A stretch of DNA of 64,000 bases from Shinisaurus crocodilurus (lineage: Eukaryota; Chordata; Lepidosauria; Squamata; Shinisauridae), in assembly GCA_021292165.1 (NCBI GenBank), contig CM037877.1, positions 9,539,980 through 9,603,979 on the forward strand, read 5' to 3'. The translations under genes and the position numbers were made by a program. Numbering within the stretch: position 1 is the first letter of the stretch; each line of letters begins with the position of its first letter. Under the pieces are notes generated by a model. That model worked only from the letters and a program-made list of their open reading frames with translations. It did no database searches and had not been told where the DNA came from. Below are positions 31,436 through 43,030 of this stretch, one piece after another.

Positions 31436-31573
31436 GGTGCAATACTATAGCATGTTTAAACAAACAAACACACAAAAATCCTACAACTCTCAGCATTCCC
31501 CAGCCAGACTGGCTGGGGAATGCTGGGAGTTTTTGGATTCTTTTTTCTGTCTAAACATACATAGGATTGCACC
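31436..31573. mobile_element. 138-bp palindromic MITE (ggtgcaat termini)
   Basis: Ends ggtgcaata and ggattgcacc. The central core 'cagcattccccagccagact' pairs 'ggctggggaatgctgg'. Flanking TAA on the left and CTAA on the right suggest a 3-bp TAA target site, as in PIF/Harbinger elements. The central motif is like the hAT palindromes, so assignment is open. Confidence 0.55.
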
Positions 31574-31689
31574 CTAAATGAATACTTCTAAAAGATGAAG
31601 GAATTCTTTGTCAGCAGGGTAGCCAACAAAAGGCTTATTCTAATACATGTGATATGTTCAATTGTTAGGGAAGATGGAGGCGTTTTGAC

Positions 31690-32160
31690 TCAAGACGTAG
31701 GGATGTATGGTTTTTGTTAAATCCCATTTCATTTGTATTTTGTGGATTGCCAGGTGTCTTTTATTCCATTGTCTACTCTTTGATGGATTCTGATCCCCCC
31801 CCCCCACCTTGGAAAAGTACACAAAAAAAGTCTTCCACAATTTATGAAATTTTCACTGACACAGAACATTTTGCATATTTTTTTAGCTCAGCGTACAATC
31901 AATGAGCAGACTGCACACACACACACACACACAGATTGTCACACAGCAGAGGTAGAAGAGAGACTGAAGAGAGATCAAAGGTGTATAAAACATTGTTGCT
32001 GTTTTTAACAAAATGGTGTAAATGTTAGCATATTTTCCAGCAACTTCCTTATTTTTGTACCACTCAATTTGCGTATAATCACGGAAAGTTAAAAAATTGT
32101 TACACAAGTCCATGGATTCAGAGAAAGTCAGTTTGCTGAGGAATCTGCGAGTTGCATTGA
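31690..32160 (+). repeat. Dispersed family 'Z' copy A
   Basis: Order 'gttaaatcccatttcatttg', 'ttgccaggtgtcttttattc', 'tgatggattctgatcc', shared with 48950-49260 and 50946-51485. A (CA)n run at 31914-31933 lies inside. Not a family I can name. Confidence 0.55.
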
Positions 32161-32261
32161 TAGAAATCTGAAGTCATTTGAATCCATTGCAGATTTCTCT
32201 GACATCCTTACTCAAGGATGTGATGTGACCCAGGGCAGTCTCTTACCTATGTTGCTAAAGC

Positions 32262-32806
32262 TAGGGGAAGGACCACAGCTCACTGGTAGAACACATGCTT
32301 TGTATGCAACCCTCTTCCAGTACTTGAAGGGTTGTCACACAGAGGAGGGCCAGGATCTCTTCTCGATCATCCCAGTTTGCAGGACACGGAATAATGGGCT
32401 CAAGTTACAGGAACCTAGATTCCACCTAAACATCAGGAAAAATTTCCTGACTGTCAGAGTAATAACACAATGGAACCAACTACCTAGGGAGGTGGTGGGC
32501 TCTCCCAATCTGGAGGCATTCAAGGTGCAGCTGGATGGCCATCTGTCGGGGATGCTTTGACCTGGATTCCTTTATTGAGCAGGGGGTTGGACTCGATGGC
32601 CTGGTAGGCCCCTTCCAACTCTACTTTTCTATGATTCTATGATTCTATACAGAAGGTCTGGCATTCAGTCCCTGGCATCTCCATGTAAGGCCTGGACAAC
32701 AACCCCGTGTGAAACCCTGGAGACCAACAGCCAGGCACTATAGACAACACTGGACTAGATAGACCAATGATCTCACTTGGTATAAGGCACCCTCCTATAT
32801 TACTTT
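32262..32806 (+). mobile_element. tRNA-derived SINE interrupted by CR1
   Basis: Left piece 32262-32309 has the A box (agctcactggtagaacacat). The right piece from about 32650 has 'cagaaggtctggcattcagt' and 'actggactagatagaccaat', ending 'ggtataaggcaccctcctat'. The two pieces are contiguous in the intact copy at 61169-61345. Confidence 0.8.
32310..32649 (+). mobile_element. CR1 LINE 3' end, inserted in SINE
   Basis: Encodes the ORF2 C-terminus ([53 protein letters not shown]) up to a natural stop near 32560. Then comes the CR1 3' sequence (gggggttggactcgatggcc), ending in gattctatgattctat. 5'-truncated; the reading frame is undamaged, so this is a relatively young copy. Confidence 0.9.
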
Positions 32807-32809
32807 TAG

Positions 32810-33175
32810 GCATGGGCAAACAAACAATGTCTGAGATTGCCAGGATTCTCTGAACATTGTCTCGCTGCTCATCTCCATGCCCAGTTCCTGTTCGCATTTG
32901 TGATCGCTGCTTGCTCTGTGTAAATGGAAAACTTATGCAAATTGAGCAGCAATCGAATGGGAGGTTTGTACAAACCTCTCCAAATTTGTGCAGATTTCCT
33001 CCATAGACTAGAGCAGGGCTGATTAGGAAATTTGTGTAAATTGAATGAGATGAACGTAAGCACGCATCTGACGATTTGCGAAGATTTTTGGTGGACATGT
33101 GCTCACGCTTGCCTTCAGCGCTTTGAACCGGGCATGCCTGCATGTTTTGCAAGCAAAAACAAAGTTCTCATACAT
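32810..33175. repeat. Dispersed family 'X' relative
   Basis: Contains 'catgggcaaacaaacaatgt', 'tttgtgcagatttcctccat', 'gtaaattgaatgagatgaac', resembling 27290-27540 and other X copies. Confidence 0.4.
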
Positions 33176-33337
33176 CCCTACCTGAGCTTTAAAAGGTCAG
33201 GAGACTGCAACACAGGTAACATTATCTTGCTTGTTCCTCCTGTGGCTCACATCCAAGCCCGTCAACATCCAGATCCAGATGTGGAGGGTTCTAGTTCAAA
33301 TCCTGGTAGAAGTTGAAACTGTTTAAAACATACGCAG

Positions 33338-33622
33338 GGCACCATCCTATGGCTGCAGCTAGACAGAGCTGGAGGTTTGTGTGCAGGAAGTGGGTGGGGA
33401 GGTGAAGTGGGTGAAGTCTCCTCCACAATACGTCATCTCCTGGTGGTGCATCAGCCTCTCCTCCTTGCGCTCTGGGGGGAAATTGGCCAAGATTGGCTGT
33501 CTAAGTCTTTTGCAGGGTGGGAGGAGCACAGTGGTGACCTTTGTCTCCATCCTCCATGTTCCTTCTGGCCCCCCATTGGATGCCCTTAATCCTCTGAGTT
33601 TGGAGGTTTATGGTCAGCCACA
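33338..33622. repeat. Unclassified TIR-like repeat (relative of 13310-13750)
   Basis: Shared blocks in inverted orientation: 'ggtgacctttgtctccatcc', 'ttaatcctctgagtttggag'. See 13310-13750. Confidence 0.5.
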
Positions 33623-33644
33623 TTGGTTTGCGCTCACACACACG

Positions 33645-34230
33645 CCACCACCGCGAATAGTTAAACAATGGAATTCACTTCCACAGGATGTAGTGATGGC
33701 TACCAATTTGGAGTGTTTTAAAAGGGGATTGGACAAATTTATGGAGGAGAAGACTGTCAATGGCTACGAGTCCTAATTAGTTATATATGATACCTCCAGT
33801 ATTTTATTTATTTATTTATTATATTTATACCCCACCTTTTTTCCTGCAAGGAACCCAAGGAGACTTACATAATCCTCCTCCTCCTCTCCATTTTATCCTC
33901 ACAACAACCCTGTGAGGTAGGTTAGGCTGAGAGGCAGTGACTGGCCCAAAGTCACCCAGTGAGTTTCATAGCCAAGTAGGGACTAGAACCCGGATCTCCC
34001 AAGTCCCAGTCCAACACTCTAACCACTTCGCCACACTGGCTCTCAGAGTATCAGAGGCAGTATGCCTATGTAGTCCAGTTGCCGGGGAACTTGGGTGGGA
34101 AGGTGCTGTTGCACTCTTGTCATGCTTGTGGGTTTCCTGTAGGCAGCTGGTTGACCAATGTGTGAACAGAATACTGGACTAGATGGACTTTGGACCGATC
34201 CAGCATGACTCTTCTTATGTTCTTATGTTA
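33645..34230 (+). mobile_element. CR1-type LINE 3' end, split by a CORE-SINE
   Basis: Left piece starts 'agttaaacaatggaattcac' and continues 'ggacaaatttatggaggaga'. The right piece resumes at 34047 'tatcagaggcagtatgccta' and ends 'cttcttatgttcttatg'. SINE at 33800-34046. Confidence 0.85.
33800..34046 (-). mobile_element. CORE-SINE, antisense
   Basis: Full tRNA-like head (gccagtgtggcgaagtggtt on the minus strand), CORE block and A/T-rich tail; nearly the same as 1107-1346. Its insertion into CR1 dates it as younger. Confidence 0.85.
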
Positions 34231-37200
34231 ACTATAAACTGATTCATCAAAGGAAATACTTCCACTATTCCTTTCACCCAGCCTCTTCCTGTTCCCTCTG
34301 GCAACCCTGGAGTAGTAATTTAATTTTAACCATTTCACAAAATCCACCCTGAATGGGTGACATTATCATGGCGCACTCTGTTGCAGGAAGGCTGCTTGAC
34401 TGCTATGGGCACCCAAGCCATCACTTCTAACAATGGTAAGGCTTCTTTTTTCTTTTTAAAATAGTAATGAAAACAAGAAGAAACCCACATCCATCTCATA
34501 TTAAGGAAAGAACTATACAAATGTGCATGCCCATGAAAGCTCTTAAGACTTTCCGCCCCTTCTCCAAGCCACTGAATGCATCTCCCCCACTTTCCCAGGG
34601 GACAAATTATCCTGCAATAGTGATGGGAGCTTTTCGGCCTAGCTTTACTTCCAACCTGCGTATCCTGATCCTGCCAAGAGACTCATTCTATCATATGAGA
34701 CAAACTTTTCTTCCATTCTTTTTCTCATAGTTTCTGATGCAAATTAGGGGAACATATTCAATCCCCCACCACCCCCACCTCTACCCCTGACATCCTTGAC
34801 TTTCAGAAATCAAATGTGAACTCATTTCGAAATACCAGCAGTGTTTGAATTTTAAATTAACCTATTTACAATGAAACTATGCCTGCTGATTGCCATCATC
34901 TTCAGGAAAATTAACAGTAACGATCATTGGCGTCATAATGCAATTTCCCCGCAAAAATCACATAGGCTTCATTACTGTTTACATAAATTGTCATAAATAC
35001 CAATTATAGCTGAACATAAAATGTAATGCTCTCTTTTTTTTAATCATAATCACACAATTGTTCTTCTAATTCATATGCTGTGGGAATAGGGTTTTGATTC
35101 AACCTTTGTTGCGAACAAAATGTTTTGCCGGTAGTTCGTTTTGGTCGAAGAGTCCGTTGGCTTCCTTTCAAAAATTATTCTCTCCCTCTCACCATTCAGA
35201 TCAGTTAATCTTTGTCCGCTGTTTGCTTTGTCCTCTAATGCACAGAGAAGAACATGTAGGAGATCCCGCTAATAGCAGACAAGGGGAAACATACCGTGTG
35301 TGTCCTCTAGACATCGGGCATTGGGCTGTAGAGGGACAATCATTTCCGGTGGGGATTTACAACATCGTTTTGTGCAATTACGTTGCAGATCCCATAAAGG
35401 AATAATGCAATAATAAACCTGTTCAAAGGGCAAATTTGTTACACCAATTTCTGTTTCCCCCATAAGTCAGCAGAACAAATAACTGATAAGAGGAATAATG
35501 TACTAAATTACTAATTTAACACAGGAGGGAAAACACAGCAGGGAGCCAGGGTTTAACCATTTTATTTAAGTTTGCAGTGGGAGCTCAGAGCTGTTGCTGA
35601 ATTTTGCCTAAGGAAAAAAAATGAGGATGCATTTGGAGGTCCTGGCTTGGGTGTCGCATCCAAGGAATGTCAAAGCAACCAAAACTTCAGCAAAGCTTGT
35701 GAAATGTTTTGGGGAGTGGGTGTATGTTCTACTCAAACTATGTAAAAGATGACTATATGAATTATATAAACAATGACAAGTGACCAGTAGACTTGGCTCA
35801 GATGCTAATCATACACACATGAGAGACTCGAGGTCACCCTGACCTCAAGGTCACCCCAACGAGCCTAAACACAAGGCCTCATATCCACCACAATTCAAGT
35901 GAGGATACAATGTGCTGTACAAATACTGTGCACACAATCTTTTTGCCAATGTGCCACAAGTCAATTCGAAAGTATGAGATAATGCCAATCTCTTGTTGAC
36001 TGCTGTTTATATGGAACCCCTACTGCTGAACAGGGTTTGCCTCAAATCTACTGGGCTGAGTTGCTCGATAGGAAGCAAGAGAAGCCTTGCTACACTGTTG
36101 GGGAATGTCACAATCCTATGTTGTCCATAATCCTTCCAGAACCAGTGCTTTGGGTTGGACACCATGTGCTGAATTGATTTAACTAAAATTCCATGCTTCA
36201 GACAAGGAGAAATATGCCCCAGGCCTGTAGCTTATTTGATCAGGGTGAAATCTTTGAAATCATCATTAGGAAATTGTCAGACCTTGAGTGTGAACAGTCC
36301 ACTTCCCAGAAGAACATTTGAGAAGCAGAAATGGGGGAGGACAATTTCATGAAAGCCTTCATGAGAAATGAAAGGGGTGGGGCTTTTCAGTGACTGGAGA
36401 GGGGATCATTATGAAAGGAAAAGGCTGAGGATTAAGGGCTCTCGGGTGGGACCTCCCTCCACACCACAACATCCAAAGTAACTCAGCTCTTCCATTCTCA
36501 ATATCCCTTCAACATCCTGGGAACCCCTACTTAGGTTATTAAAGCTGTATTTACCGTGTTGCTATGTCTCCATCTCACATAACTCTAGCAACACCTGTGC
36601 ACCCCCACCCACAAATAATACTAAGAAATAAACTGGGCTGGCCAATGATGTGGACTTCCTTTTCCATCTGAAAACATAGACTTCATATATATCTGTGCTA
36701 CTTTTCTCCAGGGAGTAACCACTCTATTGGCTCACAGCACACATAAAAACTGGATTGGCATGGTTTGTACCAATGGGAATCAGATCAGTTCCTGTTGTTC
36801 CATGGGAAGGATCACGAGGTCACACAGCACTCCTCTCTTAGTCAACACACCATTTCAATAGTAGATCTTTAAGGTGATGTAGATGTTGACTTTTGTTTCC
36901 TGTGTTAAATCTATCTGGAAAGTTATGTCATTTGTCTCGGAGATGATCTGCAGCAAATGTGTGCAGATCATGAAGACAAACATCTTTTGACAGAGGCAGT
37001 GAAATGTCAAGAAACTATGTATAGATTCCTCATAAAGCATATTTGTCTTCAACCTCAAATATTGTTCTGAAATATTAATTCAATAAAACAAATGTTTATG
37101 TTGTCAGACTTCCAATCTGATTCAGAAAACCCATGACTCATTTTTCAGATAGTGTAGATTCATAAACAATGAAAAATCCATGCCCCCCACCCCGAGATTA

Positions 37201-37406
37201 ACTGATGACTGTGGATGCTACAAAGAAAAAAAAATGTTTTGGTTCTTTTCTGTTAATTCAAATTGGTTTTCATAGGCACAATTTCCAGCTCAGTTATCAG
37301 GGATATAAAAAGAAACTGATTAAGCACCAGCAGGCTATTCATTGTATTCATTCATTTTATTCTAATCTATTTATGTCCAGCAATTCAGAGCCAAGGATTG
37401 CCAAAG
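34231..37406. other. Mostly unique DNA; candidate conserved element at 34800-35480
   Basis: The longest stretch without recognisable repeats. The part 34800-35480 is A/T-rich but not low-complexity (tttgaattttaaattaacct; gtgcaattacgttgcagatc). The 103-residue frame at 35094-35405 has no family features. Nothing in 35560-37400 is identifiable. Confidence 0.35.

Positions 37407-37499
<93 letters not shown>
37407..37499. repeat. (ATA)n-(TTA)n palindromic microsatellite
   Basis: About 14 AAT-type units switch at 37449 to about 16 ATT units with no spacer, giving a self-complementary 93-bp tract that could form a cruciform. Confidence 0.95.
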
Positions 37500-37501
<2 letters not shown>

Positions 37502-38405
37502 TGCAATGTCTACCATAATCTGAGGTTGGCCTCCTTTGTCCCTAGACCGACTCCGAGAAGCAAATGTCAACAGGATCGTGTAGTGAAGCACAATTACAAA
37601 CAAAAGATATTTGGAAGAGTTATAGACGTCCTTCTTGGAGCACTATAGGGTAAAATAACAAGAATAATAATAATAAAAAAAGACCCATCAGGAGAGAAGG
37701 CTTAAAAAAATGCAACAGTTAAAAATTAACTACCAAGTTTGGAAGAGAGGATTTATTGGATGCTCACCTCCAGGGCCCTGGTTTGAATCCCTATCTAACG
37801 AGACTGACCAAATGTCACTCTAATTAGATGGCAATAAAAGATCCAGTGCAAAATGAATTCTGTGGTCTGAACTCAGCTCCAAGTGGACATTTGTCTTCAT
37901 TACGACCTCGGCATATGCTTGGCACAGCCTGGACTTCTGTCTTTAAAGAGGCTCATAAGTTAATGAGTAGGAGGACTGAAACATTTTGCCTGGGTTTCTG
38001 GACCGGAGGCTTAGGAAAAACAGTATTGGGGGGTAAAGGGGGGGATCTCATTCCATACACTCATTTTCCCCCCACTGCCACTCCAGATGGGCTTCCTGTA
38101 GTTACTTTTTTCATTTAAAATTGCCTGACAAATAGAATCCATTGTCAAGGCAATGGGCAGACCCCATTCACACACGGCTCTGCTGGCCAGCTATGTACCA
38201 CCCCATCTGATCTGACATTGTGCCAGAAAACACCAGGTATTTTCTGGTGAAAGCGGTGGGTTGGTGGGTGGGAGTTGCACATGAGCAGGCATGATTAAAG
38301 TGTCTCTGGCATGCAGATACAGCTGCCTTGCAGGTGCAAATTATTTTTCTCAAAACGAAACAAAGGAACAAAAAAAAAATAAGTACCAAATAAAACTGGC
38401 ACTTT
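37500..38405. other. No gene seen
   Basis: Unclassified. The 96-residue frame 37828-38118 lacks recognisable features. Confidence 0.4.
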
Positions 38406-38407
38406 GT

Positions 38408-38548
38408 AGCAGCTACAGCATGCTAAAACCGAGAAATGTAGCTTGTTTGCAAGCTAAACGTGTCCATTTCAGCATCCTGCAGCCGCTACAGAGTGCTAAA
38501 ATGGGCAAATGTCGCTTGTGTGAACAAGCTAAATTTGTTCATTTTAGC
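38408..38548 (+). repeat. Two-copy tandem repeat, about 68-bp unit
   Basis: Units start 'gtagcagctacagcatgcta' and 'gcagccgctacagagtgcta'. Each continues with an 'aaatgt(a/c)gcttgt' block and a 'cattt(c/t)agca' end. Diverged duplicates. Confidence 0.7.
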
Positions 38549-38559
38549 ACTGCTGGGTG

Positions 38560-39214
38560 CTATGGAATTTTGGTGGCAAACTGGCATTTTTAAACATTTT
38601 CCCTTCGGACCCTTCCCAATGTGGCTCACGGGGTGGGGTGTGTGTGAGAAAATGGCCCCTGAGCCTCCACAGCTGCCCACCCCTGGTTTACAGAAAGAAA
38701 ACTATGAATTAGTATACTACTATGACCATGACAATGGATTACCACACTCTTCCTAATAACTGTGATAGACCAAGCAAAGATGAAGGCAGGTCCTGATGTT
38801 TTACAAGTGATGAGAACTCCAGAGAAGTCATGAGGTGGTACTTGGAGGCAAAAGCACAACAGGGGTGTCCCCCCCCCATTATTAAAGGATGTTAGGCATG
38901 TGACTGCAAGAGAAGGCCTTCTAGTACTGTGCCAAAATAAATTCTTCCACTTTTTTCCAACCATTGTCATTCAATTTTATAGAAAAGAAATTGCTCTCAA
39001 ATAGAAATTCAAAGGAGAAGAAAATTTCAGAGAAATTCTCATGGGTTGGGTTTGGGGGGGTTCTTGTGCTTACCTTACTTATGAGGTGGTCAAGGAGTGT
39101 GCGTGATTGTGCTGTCTTTCATTGTACAATCATCTCACTGGCAGCCTGCAGCTGCCTCAGCTTCCACACCACTTCAATTAAAGGCCAGGGGAACACATCA
39201 AGAGGTACTTCCTC
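38560..39214. other. No gene seen
   Basis: Unclassified, with a C-run at 38870-38877 and no recognisable element. Confidence 0.4.
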
Positions 39215-39690
39215 CAAATTTTAGGGATGTGTGAGAAATTAATTTTAGTTGATTTTTTAAAATCAAGATTTACCTAGTTTGCTTGCACCAACACGGACTT
39301 GGATGCGATCTGCGGTCAAAGTCCATATATATTTCTGACCATGCAATGTGATCTGTGGACCACAAATAAAAGGTGCGTGCGCATAAAATGTGCATGTGCG
39401 TACATTTGAAAAATGTGCATGAGAAATGCATACTTTTGAAAAAGGCACACAAATATGCTTTCATCAGTGGGAGAAGAATGTGCACATCTCAAAGGTGTGC
39501 ACAATTGATGTGTACATTTTGGGGGGGAAATGCGCACGAAAATATGCATGGATTTTCAGGCGAAAAAGAAAGCTCACATTCGGATGCGAACTCAAGTCAG
39601 AACGAGTTTCCGAGGTGGAATTCGGAGAAATTCAGCAAGTTCGAGTTTTGCTGATTTGCACCTCCCTGCTCGCAGGGCTTTTTTTTTTTT
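39215..39690 (-). repeat. Dispersed family 'X', most complete copy
   Basis: Begins 'agggatgtgtgagaaatt' and ends 'ttttgctgatttgcacctcc'. The interior is alternating 'aaaatgtgcatg' blocks with a spacing of about 30-40 bp. Relatives are at 11475, 21115, 24055, 28590 and 29690. The 'agggatgt' start hints at a TIR shared with the foldback elements. Confidence 0.55.
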
Positions 39691-40114
39691 TTTAATCAGG
39701 AAGTGCAGGCAGCCTAGGAGGCTGCAAAGCAATGAACAAATGTATAATAGAAAGAAAAAGAAAAAGAAAACACTGCACTCTTGGCCACCACCTAATTCCC
39801 CCCACCATTTTTTGGTGGCCCCCTTCCCCTCACATCACATATACACTTTCCTGGAATGACACTAGGTGTGGGGCACGGTGAAGGATGCACAGTGGTGACC
39901 AGGCTGCCAACGCATTTGTTGGTGTTGCCACTTGCAGCGACAGCACACAAAAAACAAAAACGCTGAGCGGGGGGGGGAGAATCTGTGCTACAACCACTGT
40001 TCATGGTGAGTTCCAAGTGTTTGAGAATTTCTCTTCTACCTGGGGAAATTTGGTAAAATTGTCCACCCCGCCACCCCGATTTCTCTGTCCACAAGCAGGG
40101 TGGATAATTTAGAG

Positions 40115-40225
40115 AGCCCCTTTGTACTCAGCTCCAGGACCTTCTCAGTTGTGGCCCCAATGTATGCAATGCCCTCCCAGAGGGCTGCCTAGCATCGATC
40201 TTGTTATCTTTTCAGTGCCACACAG
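40115..40225 (+). mobile_element. L2 LINE 3' fragment
   Basis: 'gaccttctcagttgtggccc', 'tgcaatgccctcccagaggg', 'ttgttatcttttcagtgcca' match the L2 3' region seen at 17840-17935. Confidence 0.6.
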
Positions 40226-40334
40226 TAGATTGTCTGCTACACTGGACACTGTGCATTATGATACCTACATGGGAGAAATTAACCGTTCTCTTCTCCCAGG
40301 CATTTCAGAATTTAGATCTTCTGGTTGTTTTGTG

Positions 40335-40358
40335 TGTGTGTGTGTGTGTGTGTGTGTA
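40335..40358. repeat. (GT)n microsatellite
   Basis: Directly abuts the left end of the hAT element at 40360. Confidence 0.9.
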
Positions 40359-40359
40359 T

Positions 40360-41355
40360 CAGGGATGCTGAAGAGTCCTTGGTCTCGAGTCACGAGTCGA
40401 GTCACGAGTCTTTGGACCCGAGTCTCGAGTCCGAGTCCTTGGTCCAAAATGGTGACTCACGAGTCACGAGTCACAAGTCACTCCCAAAGCTGACTCCACG
40501 AGTCCCTATTAAAATCAATGGGGGGTTTTCCCCAACAAAATAAGGCTACTTCAGATGTGTGGCTTAAATTAATTCTAGGCACAAGTGTGCCTTCTTATTT
40601 CAAAACTCTGCAACTGATTTTGGCAAGAACAGACCAGGCAGAAAAACCCAAAATAACCAAGCAGGCAGAGGAGGCAGGGAACCCCAAAGCAGGCAGGCAG
40701 AGGCCTTTGTCTTGGACAATTCAACTGTTGAACTGGTCAAGAAGAGACCAGGCAGGCAGAGGAGGCTGGGAACCCCAGACAGGCAGGCAGAGGCAGCCAA
40801 ACCCAAAATGTCTGAAAGGTTGCATTTTAGAAAAATGATTTTAAAAAATAAACTTGCTGTACTTGCTAAAACTTATCCATGTTGCATTTGAGGAACATGA
40901 TTTTTTTCTAAATGTTTGGCCCCCATTCTGGAATGGTGAGATCTCATCACAATTCCACCCTCACTGAACACCCGCTCCACTGGTGATGAACTTGCTGGAA
41001 CCAGAAACACACTCAGAGCAGCCACACAGAGTAATCTCAGGTCCTTCTTCTGCCTCTCCCAAGTACGCAACACATCAATCAAAATAAATCTTGACACACT
41101 GTTGGGGCTGCACTCCTGGTAGCCGTCCATAGTGGCCGAGCAGTGGCACACCTCGCTTCCATGCGCTCTTTGCCGGCAATCACGCTCCTCTCCACTCCTG
41201 GCACAGCCCAGGGATGTTGAAGAGTCCTTGGTCTCGAGTCCCGAGTCGAGTCTCGAGTCCCATTAAAAATATTGGGACTCGAGTCCGAGTCGAGTCAGAG
41301 GAGGGACTCAGTCCGACTCACGAGTCGAGTCCTCGAGTCCGAGTCCCCATCCCTG
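40360..41355 (-). mobile_element. GAGTC-array hAT element, copy 2 (996 bp)
   Basis: Same architecture as 8210-9211, nearly identical by eye (one GAGTCC unit fewer near 40434 and scattered substitutions). Termini CAGGGATG and CATCCCTG (41348-41355). The 8-bp flanks gtgtgtat and gtatatat differ at two positions. They lie in GT and TA microsatellites, whose slippage could have changed a once identical target duplication. Confidence 0.9.
40873..41151 (-). pseudogene. hAT transposase C-terminal fragment, copy 2
   Basis: Same hATC block as 8720-9004 (FLVPASSSPVERVFSEGGIV). The frame shifts after HLEKNHVPQ because of an extra T in the T-run around 40902. No catalytic domain. Confidence 0.9.
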
Positions 41356-41384
41356 GTATATATATATATATATATATATATATA
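41356..41384. repeat. (TA)n microsatellite
   Basis: TA run between the hAT right end and the composite repeat. Confidence 0.9.
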
Positions 41385-41479
41385 CTAGCTGTTGCCTGTG
41401 GCTTCGCTCGTGTGGATTTTAGGATTTGGTACAATTGTTTTTAAAAGAAATATGATGTAATCCCAGCTGCCCCAGGAAT

Positions 41480-42040
41480 GTTCCCTTCCCCCCGGGACTG
41501 CACAATGAAATCCCTGCTCCCCCGGGACTACACAATGAAATCCCTGTTCCCCTGGGACTACACAGTGAAATCCCTGCTCCGGTGCTCCCCCCCCCCGGGA
41601 CTGCACAACAATGAAATCCCTGCACCCCCCTGGGACTACACAACAGTGAAATCCCAGCTCCCCCCCGGGACTACACAATGAAATCCCTGCTTCCCCCCTG
41701 GACTACACAACAATGAAATCCCTGCCCCCCCCGGGACTACACAACATTGAAATCCAAGCTCCCTCGGGTCCACACAACACTGAAATCCCAGCTCCCACCC
41801 AGGACTACACAACAATGAATTCCCTGCTCCCCCCAGGACTACACAATCAAATCTCTGCCTGCCCCCCAAGACTGCACAATGAAATCCCTGCTCCCCCCTG
41901 GGACTACACAATGAAATCCCAGCTCCCCCCCCCCCGGGACTAAGCAACAATCAAATCCCTGCTTCCTCCCCCACTTGGATTTCACAATTAAATCCCTGCT
42001 CTCCCCCCCAGGACTAAACAGCAATTAAATTCCCCCCTGC
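41480..42040 (+). repeat. Minisatellite, about 16-17 units of 30-45 bp
   Basis: Unit core 'gggactacacaatgaaatcc' followed by 'ctgctccccc'. Units vary by insertion of 'aaca' and by length of the C tract. Frames of 70-100 codons on both strands simply translate the repeat. Confidence 0.95.
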
Positions 42041-42964
42041 CCCATGTAGGCCCCGGCTGCAGTGCATATGAACATTCTGTTTTGATGTAGGAAAGATTTG
42101 CATATCCGCTCCTGATTGGGCCCCTGCGGCGGCAGTTCATACGAACATTCTAAATGTCATTGGATGATTTGCATAACCTCTCGTGAATGGCTCCTGCAAA
42201 CATTCCAAGTGACACCATTGGCTATCATCCATTTTGGGCCGTACAGGCGTAGTGATGGCTTTTTCGGAGATTTGAACCCACCAGTCTTTGTCCTTGGATG
42301 ATGGAGAGTATGTGTGCCAGGTTTGGGGTGGATCCGTCCAACCGTGTAGGAGCCTATGCGACACACGCAAACGCCCGTACACACAGACACACAGGATTTG
42401 GGACGCCCCCCACACAACAGTCATTCTCTGACTGAACATGTAACATTTAGGCTGGGTGCTGGCAGCAGAAAACTTTTCTCACGGAAATATCTGATCTTAA
42501 AGAGAAATCAGGTTAATCCTGAGAGTCTACAGGTGATGAAGAGTGACCGTGCCAAGTTTGGGGTAGATCCGTCACAATGTGATGGAGCCTATCCGACGAC
42601 ACCCCACACACAACAGTCATTCAGTCATTTAAAAACTTTCCCTCCCTTTTCACCCCCTCAGAGAACATTCTAAATGGCCTAGGGGAGATTTGCATACCCA
42701 CCCCTGTTGGCCCCTGCAGGAATTCATGCGGACATTCTAAGTGTTGTATGGGCTATTTGCATAACTGCTCCTATTGGCTCCTGCAGCAATTATGAGGTGA
42801 GGCTGATTTGCATAACTGCTCCCCTGTTGTTGTGCCCATAGGAGATATGAGAGTGGGGCAATTTCCCCCACCTTTTTTTCACCAAGACGGAATTTCCTTC
42901 TTTAGTGGGTGTCTACGTCATAAAAGCAATGTCCCTTCAAAATTTCACGTTCCTAGATTAAACG

Positions 42965-43030
42965 GTTTGAGCTGGGCGTTGATGAGTCAGTCAAACTGTT
43001 TGAGCTGGGCGTTGATGAGTCAGTCAAACT
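42965..43030 (+). repeat. Perfect 33-bp tandem duplication
   Basis: 42965-42997 and 42998-43030 are identical (gtttgagctgggcgttgatg, then agtcagtcaaact). It ends exactly where the CR1 insertion begins. Confidence 0.9.

Noticed and set aside
37205..37648. 147-residue frame with poly-Asn and poly-Tyr
   Set aside because: The homopolymers are the AAT/ATT microsatellite read through; no conserved part outside it.
41385..41950. Several 67-104-residue repetitive proteins on both strands
   Set aside because: They translate the minisatellite; open on both strands because the unit lacks stops in those frames.
41480..42040. CRISPR-like array of repeats and spacers
   Set aside because: Unit boundaries and lengths drift, there are no unique spacers, and the host is a vertebrate.
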